Below, piece by piece: positions 1 through 11,117 of a stretch of DNA of 64,000 bases. A model generated the notes under the pieces. The model was not told the origin of the DNA. It ran no database searches and saw only the letters and a list, made by a program, of their open reading frames with translations. Position 1 is the first letter of the stretch. Each line of letters starts with the position of its first letter. The stretch spans positions 28,733,660-28,797,659 of the forward strand of contig CM065711.1 in assembly GCA_017654935.2 (NCBI GenBank), written 5' to 3'. Both the position numbers and the translations under genes were made by a program. The stretch is from Phymorhynchus buccinoides (Eukaryota; Mollusca; Gastropoda; Neogastropoda; Raphitomidae).

Positions 1-401
1 CCCCCCAAAACTCATAATCACACACATGTTTGCTAACTACCATACATATAGCGAAACATACTGACCGATGCACGTGCGAACCTCAAGAGTTTACAGAAAA
101 AAAAGGCAGCAGGAGAATGGACCAGTGAGATAGAAAGATAGCAGATGACATAAAGCAAAGGGGAAAAGGCAGAGTCAAAGAGAGTGACTAAAGGAAGTTA
201 CAAGCACAGAACTTCCAGAAGGTGGGGGAACTATTTGTACGAAAGACACAGGGGGTGGGGTGGGGGGTGGTAGAAATGTTTTCAAAGTTACAAACTCAAC
301 ATGTTATTCAAAAAGTTCTGCCTGTTGGGGGAAGAAGAAACTGTTAATTGTGCACCATCACCCACAATCTGTCCTGTTTGGGGAAAAAAACTTTTCATTT
401 T
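1..401. repeat. 3' flank of gene copy A (direct repeat of 23380-23809)
   Basis: Non-coding. It matches the 3' flank of gene B almost base for base, and in inverted orientation the flank of gene C at 33552-33990. It holds purine-rich and GGGGT-rich stretches. No clear AATAAA polyadenylation signal was seen downstream of the gene. Confidence 0.8.
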
Positions 402-3180
402 TCAGCTTTGTTGAAAGGAAGTTGCTATTCTGGACTGACGTTGTTTGTCGTCTTCCAATGGCTGAAGAATGTCCTTGAAACTCATCATGTCTTTCACAAC
501 AGTCGGAAGGGGCAGACTGTCGATTCTAGCACCCCGCCCGGGCCGACATCCCAGGCTGTGCGACACCACCAGGCGAGACAGGTGCTGCAGGCGGCAGGGG
601 GTGGATGCAGCCTGGCAGATCTCCCTGTAGCCTTGCTTCCAGTGTTCTCTGTGCCCCGCTGCGCTGGCCAAGCGGGCCTGCCTTTCCTCGTCGTTCGCTA
701 AACGATACAGGGCTTTGTAGGAGTAGGTCCCCGATGCAAGGACCGCCTTCAGAACATCCAGGTGACCCTCCTTCATAGCCCATTCCAGGTGTAAAAACAG
801 GTTGTGGAAACGAGGGTCGTAAACATCGACGAGCCTCTGGTGCGTGGACATGCCGGAGGCCAGACACAGACTTACCATCTTCTTCTTGTTATTAGAAGTC
901 CTGACGGCTTGAATGAGAGGTGTGTCTGTGTGTTGAACGCACGTCAGCGGATCCACACGAACGATGAGGGCCTTCGCAGCGTCCTCTTGGCCTAAAAGGA
1001 TCACCGTGTCAAGAGCTGATTTGAGAGTCGTGGAATCAGTGCACCCAGGCAGGAGCATTCTGATAATGTCCCAGGAATCGATAAAGACATACTTGCATAT
1101 TCTTCAGAATGCAATCCAGCAATGGTTGATTGTGATAACTGGGAAGACGCTCCCTCATGTAGTCCGCATCATGGCACCGTAGCACCACAGCCCAGTCCAC
1201 AAGGCCTTCCTCCTCACAGGCCTTGGACAAGCGATCACTTTCAGCGCAGGAGCGATAGGCATCGATGACCTCAGCGTTCACAGGGAAGGCTTTCAGCATT
1301 GCGATGCACGAAGAGAAAGACCCATTGTCGGCAGCCAAACTCACAGCTGACCACAGAGTATTGGGGTGAATCTCCAAAGAAGGGAGAGAAGTGACCACTG
1401 CCTCCACCAGCGTCCAATCTGCAGTGCCCAGAGCTAGGAAGAAAGCCAGGTAGATATGTTCGCTGTCCACACACCACTGCTTCAGACTGGACACGCCATG
1501 TGGCCAGTGCTCTTTCAACAGGCCTCCCTTCATGATGCTCATCACATCCGGACCTGGGTTAAACTCTACAGCGCTCTCTTTGATCCACTGCTCTACAGCT
1601 GGTGCCATTCCTGGCCGAGCGGACGGGTTGGACAGCATTTTGAGCACACACTTCTCCAGCAGCCAGAGCTCATCTCCTCGGCGCACAACGTACAAACCAC
1701 GCCTCAGTACCGGCAGGACATCCCACGCCCTTTTCCTCTCCACAATGTCCAGCAGAAGCAGAGTCTCCCTCAATGACACGCCACTTACACGCTGCTTTGC
1801 AATCTTTCTTTCGCACACTTCCAGGATAAAATCTCTTTTCTCTATGGCAGACGAGTACGCAAACTTCAAATCTTCTTCTTCCAAATCTGTCATTGAAGTT
1901 GCCGGAAATTGGTTTCGCTGCATGCACAGCTGCACGTATTTGTCGACACAGTCAGACTGAACACATTGCTCAACGGCCTTTCTGAACAGTGTGCTGAAAA
2001 ACGGTCTGTCAGAATCGGAGGGAAACTGTTCAGTGAAGGTTTTCAGGCCACCGTCAGACTTGTTCCTGAAATAGGTTTCCGTGGCACGTTTGATCCCACA
2101 CCTTTCCAACCAATCAATATCTTGATTTTCAAGGTTAGCGCAAACCAAGAAAAACTTTCCATAATCAGCGTTTTCCAAGAGACACCAAGAAGTGAACAGC
2201 TTGAGATCTTTTTTCAAAACGCTTATTTTACGATAAAGGCAAAACAGTACATCCAGCTTTTCCAGACGGACAGCTTGTCGAAATATGTAAGAGCGATCTG
2301 CCCGCGATCTGCCTTGATGTTCGCACAGATTCATGACAACCGATGCACAATTCTTGCGCTTTTTATACACTAGTTGATACTGGAGGTCCGATGTGGGAGG
2401 GGTCTCACCACTCTGTTCCACTAGTTGATACAATTTCATCAACGCGAATCTGTACATTTTTCGCTTCGCGTCAAAGTGTAACATTTCCATCCAGCAAAAC
2501 TGAGCGACCAGCCTATCGTTGTGCGGACTGTTTGCCGCCACGAACAACGCCAGATCTTTCTCTCCCGCTTCGTACAATGTATAGAATATCCAGTCGACTT
2601 CGCTGGCCAACCAAACTCCGCGCCGTGCATGGTGCACAGGTTCTACGTACTTCCTCCACTGCTGGTGGACAAACTTGTCCTTGAAGACTCGCCGGCTCCT
2701 TGAGCAATGTTGGAAAGCCTGGAGGAAAAAGGCTTTGTTCTTGAGATCAATGGCAAACTTGATGGCCTCCATCATCGTGGAATCGGTGACAGTCCTTCTC
2801 TGCAGGATGTTTAGGGCGACGTCCCCCAGGCCACGCCTGATGGAAACCAGCAGCAGCAGACCTTCAAGACCTTTCTGCACACGGTCCGGAAAACTCTGCT
2901 CCAGCAGAACTGACCACCGGGGGTTGTCCAGGAGTTGTTGAAACACTCCGCAACTTGTTGGCTGGACAGAGCACATCTGAGACAGCTGGTCAGCGATGGA
3001 GGGACACGCGGCAGCTGCTCCGGCCCAGACAGCTTTCAGCCAGTGACCGCACCTGTCCATGTGGTTCAACAGCTCCGCGGTCTGGCTCCAGCCTGACCTC
3101 TGGACATCCGCCCAGAAATGGTCAAGCTGGGGACAGGGGCACCAATGACCACCGGGGGTCAGTGAGCGTGGTGTACTCAT
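402..3180 (-). pseudogene. Copy A: frameshifted SOCS-box solenoid protein, alpha-type with beta-like patches
   Basis: Reading starts at 3180 with the same MSTPRS N-terminus as the other copies and stays open for 714 residues. It runs into a stop at 1036, after a divergent tail following CILKN. A second frame from 1058 to 402 restores the rest of the protein, including the SOCS box. Against copies D/E the segment around 1060-1095 is two bases shorter, which explains the break. The normal stop codon is also lost (TAA to CAA), adding a short tail. Most residues match B/C, but it carries beta-type states at YFRNKSDGG, LSNPSARP and VRVDP. It is therefore a mosaic by gene conversion, or retains ancestral states. 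Probably a pseudogene; an unpolished sequencing error is the alternative. Confidence 0.8.
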
Positions 3181-3191
3181 CTTGTGCTGGC

Positions 3192-3590
3192 CTGAAACAG
3201 AATGGAGTGCTCAGTGACAAAGAATATCAGAAGAGATGATACGTCTGTCTGATTGTTAGGTTGTCTGTGTTTTCTGCAAAAACTGTAGTCCCCCCCCCCC
3301 CCCCCCTCCGGTTTTTTTCTGCGAAAACCATAGTTCCTAGAACCCCCCCCCCCCCCCCCCCCTACCCTTACATATTCTTGATCAGCTTATATTTGATCAA
3401 AGAAACCACAAACACCACTAACTGTGTATACTTTTTGAAGTTCTGTGAAAGGCAAAATATTCTTGATCAGCATCACATGGGACAGAAATGATTTGTCTGT
3501 CTGATTGTTCGTTTGTCCGCGTTTTCTGCGAAAACCGTAGTTCTTAGTTCCCTCTCCTAACATATTCTTGATCGGCATCACATGGGACAG
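3192..3590 (-). repeat. Upstream tandem array of copy A (short form)
   Basis: Degenerate units share TTGATCAGCATCACATGGGA, a GTTTTC-TGC-GAAAAC hairpin and long C-runs (G-runs on the gene's sense strand). About three units are present. A YAG acceptor-like site (CTGTTTCAG on the gene strand) lies at its gene-proximal edge, 11 bases before the ATG. The C-runs are the longest in the A cassette, so their length may be unreliable. Confidence 0.7.
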
Positions 3591-4180
3591 GTAGTGAGGC
3601 ACATTGTGACAGCTATTCTGGAAACAGTCCGTCACTGTCTCCCTCGTAGCGGAGAGAAGAGACAGAGACACACAGACCACATTCAGGGCTCCCGGCCAGG
3701 GACCCCCATTCTAAAAGAATGTGCAGACGGTCCCAGGGATGCACTAGAAAAATTATTTTTGGCATTCGCAATGCCACTGGGACCCTCTATCCCGCCTCTA
3801 GGACCCTCTATGCTGTAAGTGAAGGAGTCCCTGGGACCCCTTGTTTTGCGTGACGATTGGGAGCCTTGACATTAGACTCTATCACTGTATCAGCACCAAC
3901 AGGAAAAGAAGAAAACAGGGACAGGGAGGGCTCTTCTTAAATGGAAGATTGAAAAATGGGTTTAACGTCTACTGGGCCGCAAGGAGCATGTGCGAGACGA
4001 ACCATCAACCAACCACCATTAACATTCATTTTACCGGTAAATGGAAGATGGGCATAATAATAATAATAATAAAAAATAACTGTCACACTGCGAAAACGTA
4101 TGCAAAAAGAAACAAGTGCAACGCCGAGTGGCTGCAAAGTCCCCTCGCAGCATCGCCGAGCTACTCCGAAATCAGAATGT
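3591..4180 (-). promoter_or_regulatory. Conserved upstream block of copy A (putative promoter or 5' exon region)
   Basis: This block of about 550-600 bp lies upstream of all five gene copies (also near 26930-27530, 29840-30430, 47505-48035 and 56866-57390). It holds a repeated 'gggaccctctat' motif and an ATA microsatellite (4056-4074). Conservation across alpha and beta copies suggests it belongs to the gene cassette. No TATA box or initiator can be assigned. A regulatory role is inferred from position only, and a diverged copy without a gene lies at 7030-7320. Confidence 0.4.
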
Positions 4181-4259
4181 GTCGGCCTCGCCCGGTTTGG
4201 ATGTCAGGTTTGACTGTAGATCTGATGGCGGCGTCTTTCAAGTGAATCTTCCCATCCAA

Positions 4260-4615
4260 TGCCGCGTGTTTCATGGCGCATGTGTGTTCGGACCCGTGAT
4301 TTGAGCGTGCGCGATCATGCGCACACGAGCGCACAGAAACATTCATGACAACTGTGTTATAGACCATTCATCAAGAAATGTGAAAAAAACTGCATTGAAA
4401 TACAAAACTTCGCGAGATATTAGCGATTGTGTTTTGGGGTTTGAACCCCGTAACTGGCGCGACCTTGACCTTAAAGTAAAACTAAATACATCAGTGGATA
4501 GCTTGCATCTTGGCAAACTAGTATACCAAATTTGATGATGATAGACTGAATAGTTTTTGAGAAAAACGGACGAATAGTCGGCCAGAGGCACGCCGGGGGG
4601 AGCCTAAACTTTGAA
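4260..4615. repeat. Dispersed repeat (copy 1), unclassified
   Basis: The same sequence recurs at 27627-27955, 17745-18145 (longer) and inverted at 39225-39665. The longer copies run into GGAC tetranucleotide repeats and a hairpin terminus (CCGAA-CC-TTCGG). No coding capacity is visible, so it is probably a non-autonomous mobile element. Confidence 0.6.
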
Positions 4616-4819
4616 ATTTTGATGATTTATAACTCTACGTACCTTTGCCCACTTATACTTTTACCCCCGCTTAATCGGCCACTTTTGGGACCAGGAAAAA
4701 TATGGCCGATAAAGCGAATCGGCCGATAAAACGAACAATTATACTGTACGACGCAATTATGCAAGTCAAAAGCAATGACGTCAAAATTAAATGTTGCAGT
4801 TCAAATTCAAATTCTTTCC

Positions 4820-4864
<45 letters not shown>

Positions 4865-5298
4865 ATTAATCCTACAACTTGACAGAAGCATGAGTAAAAG
4901 ACAATGATTTTGGTTTGTGCGGGCCGTTCTGCAAATGTGCGGGACTCGGCCCGCTCCCTGTGCCGATTATCGCGGGAAGGAACCAAATTTTGGGGGATTT
5001 TACCAATCCCGCGCTCTAGATTAAGCTCTGATGCCTATTTAAAACTAATAAAAGTGTTTGAAAAATACAGTAGACACAAAGACCTTGCATGACAAATTAT
5101 TCTTAAAAAGGAACTTCCTTTTGTGGTAACATTCAAAAACAGGAAATCCTTGTATACCAGGAAAAGTTGTACCCATATTCCAGCCTACCAGAATAGGCAG
5201 ATTAGCAGTCAAAATGGCCTTCACTTAGTCCTTGGGGTGAGGCTGATCAAGAATATGTATGGTCAATGTTGTTACGACCATCAGTTTTTGCACAATGC
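4616..5298. repeat. Distal 5' flank of cassette A with GT microsatellite
   Basis: It matches 27956-28665 in copy B, including a GT run (4824-4862) and a repeated 'ggccgataaa(g/a)cga' motif. The match ends at 5298, exactly where copy B meets the assembly gap, so the sequence beyond 5298 may indicate what the gap hides. No gene seen. Confidence 0.7.
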
Positions 5299-5494
5299 AC
5301 AAACATTAGACGAAACTATCCCTTTTAGTTTTAACTCATTAGCATCACAACAATTTTGAATTATTAAAAAAACTCACAAATCACTCTAGCCATACACACG
5401 AACAAAACACATACATAAACACAAAGAAACTGAAACAGACTGCAAAGTCAGTGGAACATACAACAATCAAACAACTAGGCCTCCACGACAAGTG
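5299..5494. other. AT-rich spacer, nothing recognised
   Basis: No ORF, RNA gene or repeat was recognised. Confidence 0.5.
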
Positions 5495-5800
5495 TTAACC
5501 CTTTCTACCCCATCTGTGCAGCCGCATTTATCTTCCCTGGCCCAGCTGTGCGGAGAGCTCTGAGCATAGGCCATTTTGAATTCATGGAGGGGGTACTTAT
5601 AAAATAAATAAAAATCTAGGAGTTGGATCATTTAAATTTGCCTAATCTATGCTACTTTTAAAGACGAATGAACACCCTAACCATTCAAAAGTATTAAAGA
5701 TATTAATTCAATGGTGCATCCCTGTATGGAGGCTTTCAGTGGGACATTCCTACAAGAAATAATGACGGAAATATCCGTCATGGGGCAGTGAAGGGGTTAA
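5495..5800. mobile_element. MITE with TTAA target duplication (piggyBac-like ends)
   Basis: The left end reads TTAACCCTTTCTACCCC and the right end GGGGCAGTGAAGGGGTTAA. These are imperfect terminal inverted repeats next to a TTAA duplication, about 306 bp overall. There is no coding capacity. TTAA duplication with CCC-starting ends is typical of piggyBac-type elements; the assignment is by ends only. Confidence 0.65.
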
Positions 5801-6444
5801 AAGTTTACAAACTTTCATTAATTTAAAATACGGCCTGTAGTTCTAAAAACAACTCTTTTAGTTTTACACACACAAAAACAGTATTAATAAAGAAATTATT
5901 TGTTCTTTATGAAATGATCGAAAGTAGAGCTTTCTATTTCACCTACATTCGCTAAAAGCTCGATACAATCACTATTTTTGTCATTATAATAGTCTTAAAT
6001 CAATCCAAACACAATTTTACTTGCCATTTTATTACTCAGACATAATAGGTATCAACCCATCATCGGAAAAAAACAGTAAAAATATGAAATATCTGCTCCA
6101 AAATCGATCAAATCAAAGCACAGCCAGAAAGGAAGCACCTGTAAACAGGCTAAAGCTACAAAGTGAACAATTTGAGGATGAGAACGAAGCTAGACGCTTC
6201 AGTTTGAAGATGGGTTTGTATTACCAGTTAACTCGTAAACGGGCAGATATGGTTGGCGTGAGTTTACTCGTAAATGGGGTAGAATCAGATAAGCGACGTT
6301 ATTTTATTCACAAGACAAACATCAACATAGACAAACAAGAAAACAGCAAACAGCAGGCAACAAAAGGAGCAAAATATCAAAAGCATTTGACTGTAGAGGG
6401 AAAATATTGTTTTTTGATCTTGTTGAATCATTGTTTGTCTATCT
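5801..6444. other. AT-rich intergenic DNA, no supported gene
   Basis: A 142-codon open frame (6021-6449, plus) is present. It has no recognisable domain, is rich in K/N/Q as expected of AT-rich DNA, and runs into the SINE head, so it is not called as a gene. Confidence 0.5.
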
Positions 6445-6836
6445 TGTAGCCCAGTTGGTAAGTCCGAGTCGCTAACTCGTAATCCATCAGGTTTGAGAGT
6501 GCACGGGTTCTAACCCAGCTCGGTTCACAGTGGTGTGTCCTTGGGAAAGGCACTTTACTCTATCCCCCCCCCCCCCCCCCCCCTCCACCCAGGTATATAA
6601 ATGGGTACCTGATGTCAGTTGAGAAAAACGTCCTTCGGAACAGACTTTTCAAAAATGCGAGGTCCCGTGTGCGAATGCATGCACAAGATCTTGACTCACT
6701 GTTCGGTACGACAATAGGAGCAGGCCGTGTATGCCGGTGGGATGGATGACACGAATTCACATCGCTTCTTGTGTCTGAATGAAGACCGGTGAGCGCGGGG
6801 CAGGATAAACAGCCCCAACTGGAAGAAGAAGATACT
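6445..6836 (+). mobile_element. tRNA-headed SINE
   Basis: The head begins TAGCCCAGTTGG (box A-like) and has GGGTTCTAACCC (box B-like) about 50 bases on. A central part reads cttgggaaaggcactttac and, after a C-run, cacccaggtatataaatgg, like a domain shared by many invertebrate SINEs. It ends near a (GAA)n stretch. A functional tRNA gene is unlikely because the anticodon stem does not fold cleanly. Confidence 0.7.
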
Positions 6837-7011
6837 TAATTTTGATCCTTTTGTGCTGTTCACCCATGCCATGGGTGAACAACCATGGGCCATGGGAGAC
6901 ACTGCATTTGTTTTGGTTGTTTTCACTTGTTTTCTTCTTCTTCTTCTCTTTGGGGCCCACGATCATTAAATTGATCATTCTGGCACCCTTAAGAAAATAA
7001 AAAGACTGAAA

Positions 7012-7330
7012 AGGGGGGGGGGGGGGGGGGGGGTCGGTTCCATCTAATACTGGGCCCAAGCTGCAGCATTGACATAGGGGGGCAGGGCTCCCAATCGTTC
7101 CGCAAAACAAGGGGTCCCAGGGAGTACTTCACTTACAGTATAGAGGGTCCTAGAGACGGGATAGAGGGTCCCAGTGGCATTGCAAATGCTAAAAAGAATG
7201 TTTTTAGTGCATCCTTGGGACCCCCTGCACAGTCTTTTATACTAATTATAGGGTCCTTGAGAATTTTAGTGCTTCACAGACCCCCAAATGGGGGTCCCTG
7301 GGAGCCCTGGGGGGGGGGGGGGGGGGGGGG
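7012..7330 (+). repeat. Diverged copy of the gene-upstream block, bounded by G-runs
   Basis: It holds the same 'cacttacagtatagagggtcc' and 'gggtcccagtggcattg' phrases as the block upstream of genes A-E, with substitutions and indels. G-runs lie on both sides and no gene is next to it. It shows that the block is also dispersed away from gene copies. Confidence 0.7.
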
Positions 7331-7439
7331 TTCGGTTCAGTTCTAACCCTAACCCTTACCCCAATAAATCCCAACCCTATCCCTTTTCTAGCTGATCAAT
7401 TCTAACCCTATCCCTGACCCGATTTGTGTTTTTCGAGGT

Positions 7440-8460
7440 CGCCATTCTCCGACTCGGCGAACGGCCTGTCGCGTGCAAATCTGTAGCTACTATGAGAGTC
7501 TGTATTTGCGACAACCACAAATTTCACTTTTTCTGTACTTTAACTGTTTTCGAGATTAGATTACATTAGATTAGAAATAGGGATGAAAAAATATAGCCGT
7601 TAGGCTTTCAAAGTCCCATCTTTGTGTTTTTATTTTTATTTTTACATACTCAAGGTATATCGTGCACTCAGGTTATTGCGTTGAAATTTTTGAATTAATC
7701 ATCGTATTCATACATTATGTCTTTATAAAATTTTAACTGGTCGAGCTCATTTTTAAAGCTGTTACTGTGTTACTAGTGTTAGTATTAGGTGCTCTCTTAA
7801 TGTTAGTTGGTAGTTGATTCCATAAAGGTGCAACTCTTATATTTTCTTGTGTTAGTTTTACAAAATTCAATAAATATTTTATCAGTGCTATTTCTTGTTC
7901 TGTCATAATTTGTTAGTTGGAAAAATTCTGTTGCAGTTAAATCATCAATATTATTAAATATTTTATAACTTTGTATTAGATCACCTCTTATTCTCCTTGC
8001 TTTCAAACTTGGAAGATTCAGGCGTTCCATTCTCTCTCTATACGAATAGTTATTATATCCATCAATTAATTTAGTTGCCCTTCTTTGCACCTTCTCTATT
8101 AATGTTGATTGTCTTTTCAATTTGGGATACCAAATAACATTACCATATTCTATATGCGGTCTAATTAAACCTTTGTATAAATGCAGGAAAGTATCCTGAT
8201 CTAAAATGAAAAAGTTCTTTTAATAATACCAAGCATTTTATTTGATTTCTTAACAGCATAAATGAATATGGTTATCAAATTTAAAATTTTCATCCAAAAT
8301 TACACCAAGATCCTTTCCTTTTCTTTTCTAACCCTATTCCTAACCCTAGAAAAAGGTGAAATTTGTGGTTCATGCTCAATGTCGCAAAATGCCGCAAATA
8401 CAGACTGTCATAGGTAGCGAGCTGCAGATTTGCACGAGCGACAGATTTGCACGCCACACG
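7440..8460. repeat. Inverted-repeat pair enclosing a retrotransposon fragment
   Basis: About 80-100 bases at 7460-7545 (gcaaatctgtagct...gagagtctgtatttgcg) recur inverted at 8345-8455. The related phrase also occurs at 15150-15210. Degenerate CCCTAA-like repeats lie at 7335-7420 and 8326-8350. The pair could be ends of a foldback element or two independent insertions. Confidence 0.5.
7790..8320 (-). pseudogene. 3' fragment of a non-LTR retrotransposon reverse transcriptase
   Basis: On the minus strand this encodes the region after the RT catalytic core: DLGVILDENFKFD near 8310, then KRQSTLIEKVQRRATKLI and LNLPSLKARRIRGDLI. The same order occurs in the better preserved elements at 42600-43748 and 13317-14354. 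A frame break between 8120 and 8270 and the missing RT core mark it as a dead, 5'-truncated copy. It sits between the inverted repeats at 7460 and 8345. Confidence 0.8.
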
Positions 8461-8848
8461 GCCTCTGTTTTCATTTTAGTGTTTAGAGTAAATGTAGACT
8501 CAACTCATCTCGTGAACTTAACATACCTTACTCAGCCTCTTAGGTGTACTCTCCGGGTTGTTCTTTCAAAGTAGTAGAAACCTTTCGCGATTTCAATTCT
8601 TCAAACCTTCCGTTGTCTTACAAGTACTATCAGCACGTGGAAGGAAGCAACCAAGAAATTATCAATGCTGACATCAGCGACGAACTCCCCACGTGCGGCA
8701 TTTTCGAACGGAAACCGGAAGTCGATTTTAGTGTCACAAAGAGTAGCTGCCCTTATTGTCGAACGATGGTTATACACCACAGTTAAGCATTCGTCTTAAT
8801 AGTTTCGCATAGCTCTCTCATTGCGTGCATGTGTGTTTGCGTGTGAGT

Positions 8849-8881
<33 letters not shown>

Positions 8882-9087
8882 GACTTTATTGTCCAGGCTG
8901 TACAATAGAAACTAATGAAAACATCCTGATGAAAATCGGGATTGTTCCTGACCTCATGATAATTTGGTATGTGGTATACTCTAGTCACAGAGACTTATCT
9001 CTGTGAAATTCGGGCTCCTCTCACCCAGAGAGCGCATCGCAGCAAGTACAGCGCCTACGCCTACCTACCCATCGTGTCTATCAAAAT
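8345..9087. repeat. Diverged 'R' block carrying the empty site of the composite insertion
   Basis: It matches 15310-15830 (and 41640-42167 inverted, 63181-63720), including the 'cagcacgtggaagg' and 'gaacgatggttatacacca' phrases and a GT run at 8846-8880. At 8587 it reads straight from the sequence found at 11860-11900 into that at 15315, without the 2-3.4 kb between them. No gene recognised. Confidence 0.7.
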
Positions 9088-9727
9088 AGCAGGTTCAATT
9101 CCCGAAGAATGGAAGCAAGCAAATGTTACGGCTATTTTTAAAAAAGGTTCAAGATCTCAACCAGGTAACTATAGACCTGTCAGCTTGACATGTATTGTTT
9201 GTAAAATTTTAGAGTCATTTGTTAGAGAGGTAATCACAGATCATATGAATGTTAATAAACTATATACTCCATGTCAACATGGCTTTAGAAATAAAAGATC
9301 TTGTACTACGCAGCTTCTTGAAGTTATGGAGGAAATAACTGACCTGTTGGATAATGGTGATAATGTTGATATTGTATATTTGGATTTCAGGAAAGTTTTT
9401 GATAGTGTGCCACATGAGAGACTGTTAATTAAATTGAAAGCTTACGGCATAGCTGGTAATGTACACAACTGGATTAGAAACTTCCTTACTGACAGATACC
9501 AGAGAGTTAGAGTAGGGGAAATGTACTCGTCTAAGACAAACGTTTTAAGTGGAATCCCTCAGGGAAGCATCTTGGGTCCTACCTTATTTACCATTTTCAT
9601 AAATGACCTCCCTGAATGTGTGGAGTCGTCTTGTAAAGTATTCGCAGACGATACAAAGATTTTTAATAAAGCCAAGAATAATAAACTAATTCAAAAAGAT
9701 TTAAATAAATTACAAGATTGGACAAAC
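9088..9727 (+). pseudogene. Reverse transcriptase fragment of a non-LTR retrotransposon
   Basis: The open frame carries standard RT landmarks in order: NYRPVSLTCIVCKILE, QHGFRNKRSCTTQLLE, the YLDFRKVFDSVPH segment with the first catalytic Asp, SGIPQGSILGPTLF, and FADDTK (the catalytic DD pair). It lacks the endonuclease half, starting abruptly at 9088. It is cut at 9727, where the tandem array that normally precedes gene D/E begins. It is therefore truncated at both ends and inactive; the right end is a recombination breakpoint. Confidence 0.85.
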
Positions 9728-10560
9728 GAAGAGATTATTTGTCTGCATGATTGTTCGTTTGTCCATGTTTTCTACAAAAACTGTCGTTCCCAGAGACAAC
9801 CCCCCCTCCCTTCCTAGAGACCCCCCCCCCCACCACCACCTTACATACTGTTGATCAGCATCACATGGGACACAGATGACTTGTCTGTCTGTTCGTTTGT
9901 CCGCGTTTTCTGCAAAAAACGCAGTTCCCAGAGACACCCCCCACCCCCACCTTATATATTCTTGATCAGCATCACATGGGGCAGAGATGACTTGTTTGTC
10001 TGATTGTTTGTTTGTCCGCGTTTTCTGTGAAAACTGTAGTTCCCAGAGACCCCCCCCCCCCCCCCATCCCCTTACATATTCTTGATCAGCATCATATGGA
10101 ACAGAGATGACTTGTTTGTCTGATTGTTTGCTTGTCCGCGTTTTCTGTGAAAACTGTAGTTCCCAGAGACCACCCCCCCCCCCCATCCCCTTACATATTC
10201 TTGATCAGCATCATATGGGACAGAGATGACTTGTTTGTCTTATTGTTCGTTTGTCCGCGTTTTCTGCAAAAACTGTAGTTCCCAGAGACCCCCCCACCCC
10301 CTTATATATTCTTATATTCTTGATCAGCATCACATTGGACAGAGATGATTTGTCTGTCTGATTGTTCGTTTTTCCGCGTTTTCTGCGAAAACCGTAGTTC
10401 CTAGAGACACCACCCCTCCCCCCTGACATATTCTTGATCAGCATTACTTGGGACAGATATTATTGGATTGTCTGTTCAGTTGTCCGCATTTTCTGCGAAC
10501 ACCATAGTTCCTAGAGACACCCCACACACACTCCCCTTACATTTTCTTGATCGGCATCAC
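9728..10560 (-). repeat. Orphan beta-type upstream tandem array (gene missing)
   Basis: It matches the array upstream of gene E (56045-56865) unit for unit. About seven units each hold TTGATCAGCATCA(C/T)ATGG, a GTTTTC-N3-GAAAAC hairpin and a C-run. Where gene E should follow, the sequence switches at about 9727 to a retrotransposon fragment. The long minus-strand frame here is a by-product of the repeat. Confidence 0.8.
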
Positions 10561-11100
10561 ATGGGACAGGTAGTGAGGCACATTGTGACAGCTATTATGG
10601 AAACAGTCCGTCACTGTCTCCCTCGTACTCGAGTCGTAGCGGAGAGAAGAGACAGAGACACACAGACCACATTCAGGGCTCCCAGGGACCCCCATTTGGA
10701 CCCTCTAAAAGAATGTACAGTGTGTCCCAGGGAAAAAATTCTTTTGGCATTCGCAATACCACTGGGACCCTCTATCCAGCCTCTAGGACCCTCTATACTG
10801 TAAGTGAAGGAGTCCCTGGGACCCCTTGTTTTATGGGACGATTGGGAGCTCTAACATTAGACTCTATCACTGTATCAGCACCAACAGGAAAAGAAGAAGA
10901 ACAAACAGGGGCAGGGAGGGCTCTTCTTAAGTGGAAGTTGAAAAATGGGCTTAACGTCTGCTTGGCTGCAAGCAGCACGTGCGAGACAACCATCAACCAA
11001 CCACCATTAACATTTATTTTACAGGTAAATGGAAGATGGGCATAATAATAATAACAATAAGGGCATCGGTGAGCGGCAGCAACGCATTGTGACAATGCAA
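10561..11100 (-). promoter_or_regulatory. Orphan beta-type upstream block
   Basis: It matches 56866-57390 (upstream of E) and 47505-48035 inverted (upstream of D), but no gene lies beside it. It ends near an ATA/ACA microsatellite (11041-11060). A promoter role is inferred only from its position in the intact cassettes. Confidence 0.4.
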
Positions 11101-11117
11101 ACCCGGCCAGAGTTATG

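Noticed and set aside
6021..6449. 142-codon frame in AT-rich DNA
   Set aside because: No domain, K/N/Q-rich by base composition, and it overlaps the SINE head.
9710..10186. 158-codon frame with repeated GLWELQFSQKTRT motif
   Set aside because: Arises from the upstream tandem array and its G-runs; units change frame with G-run length.
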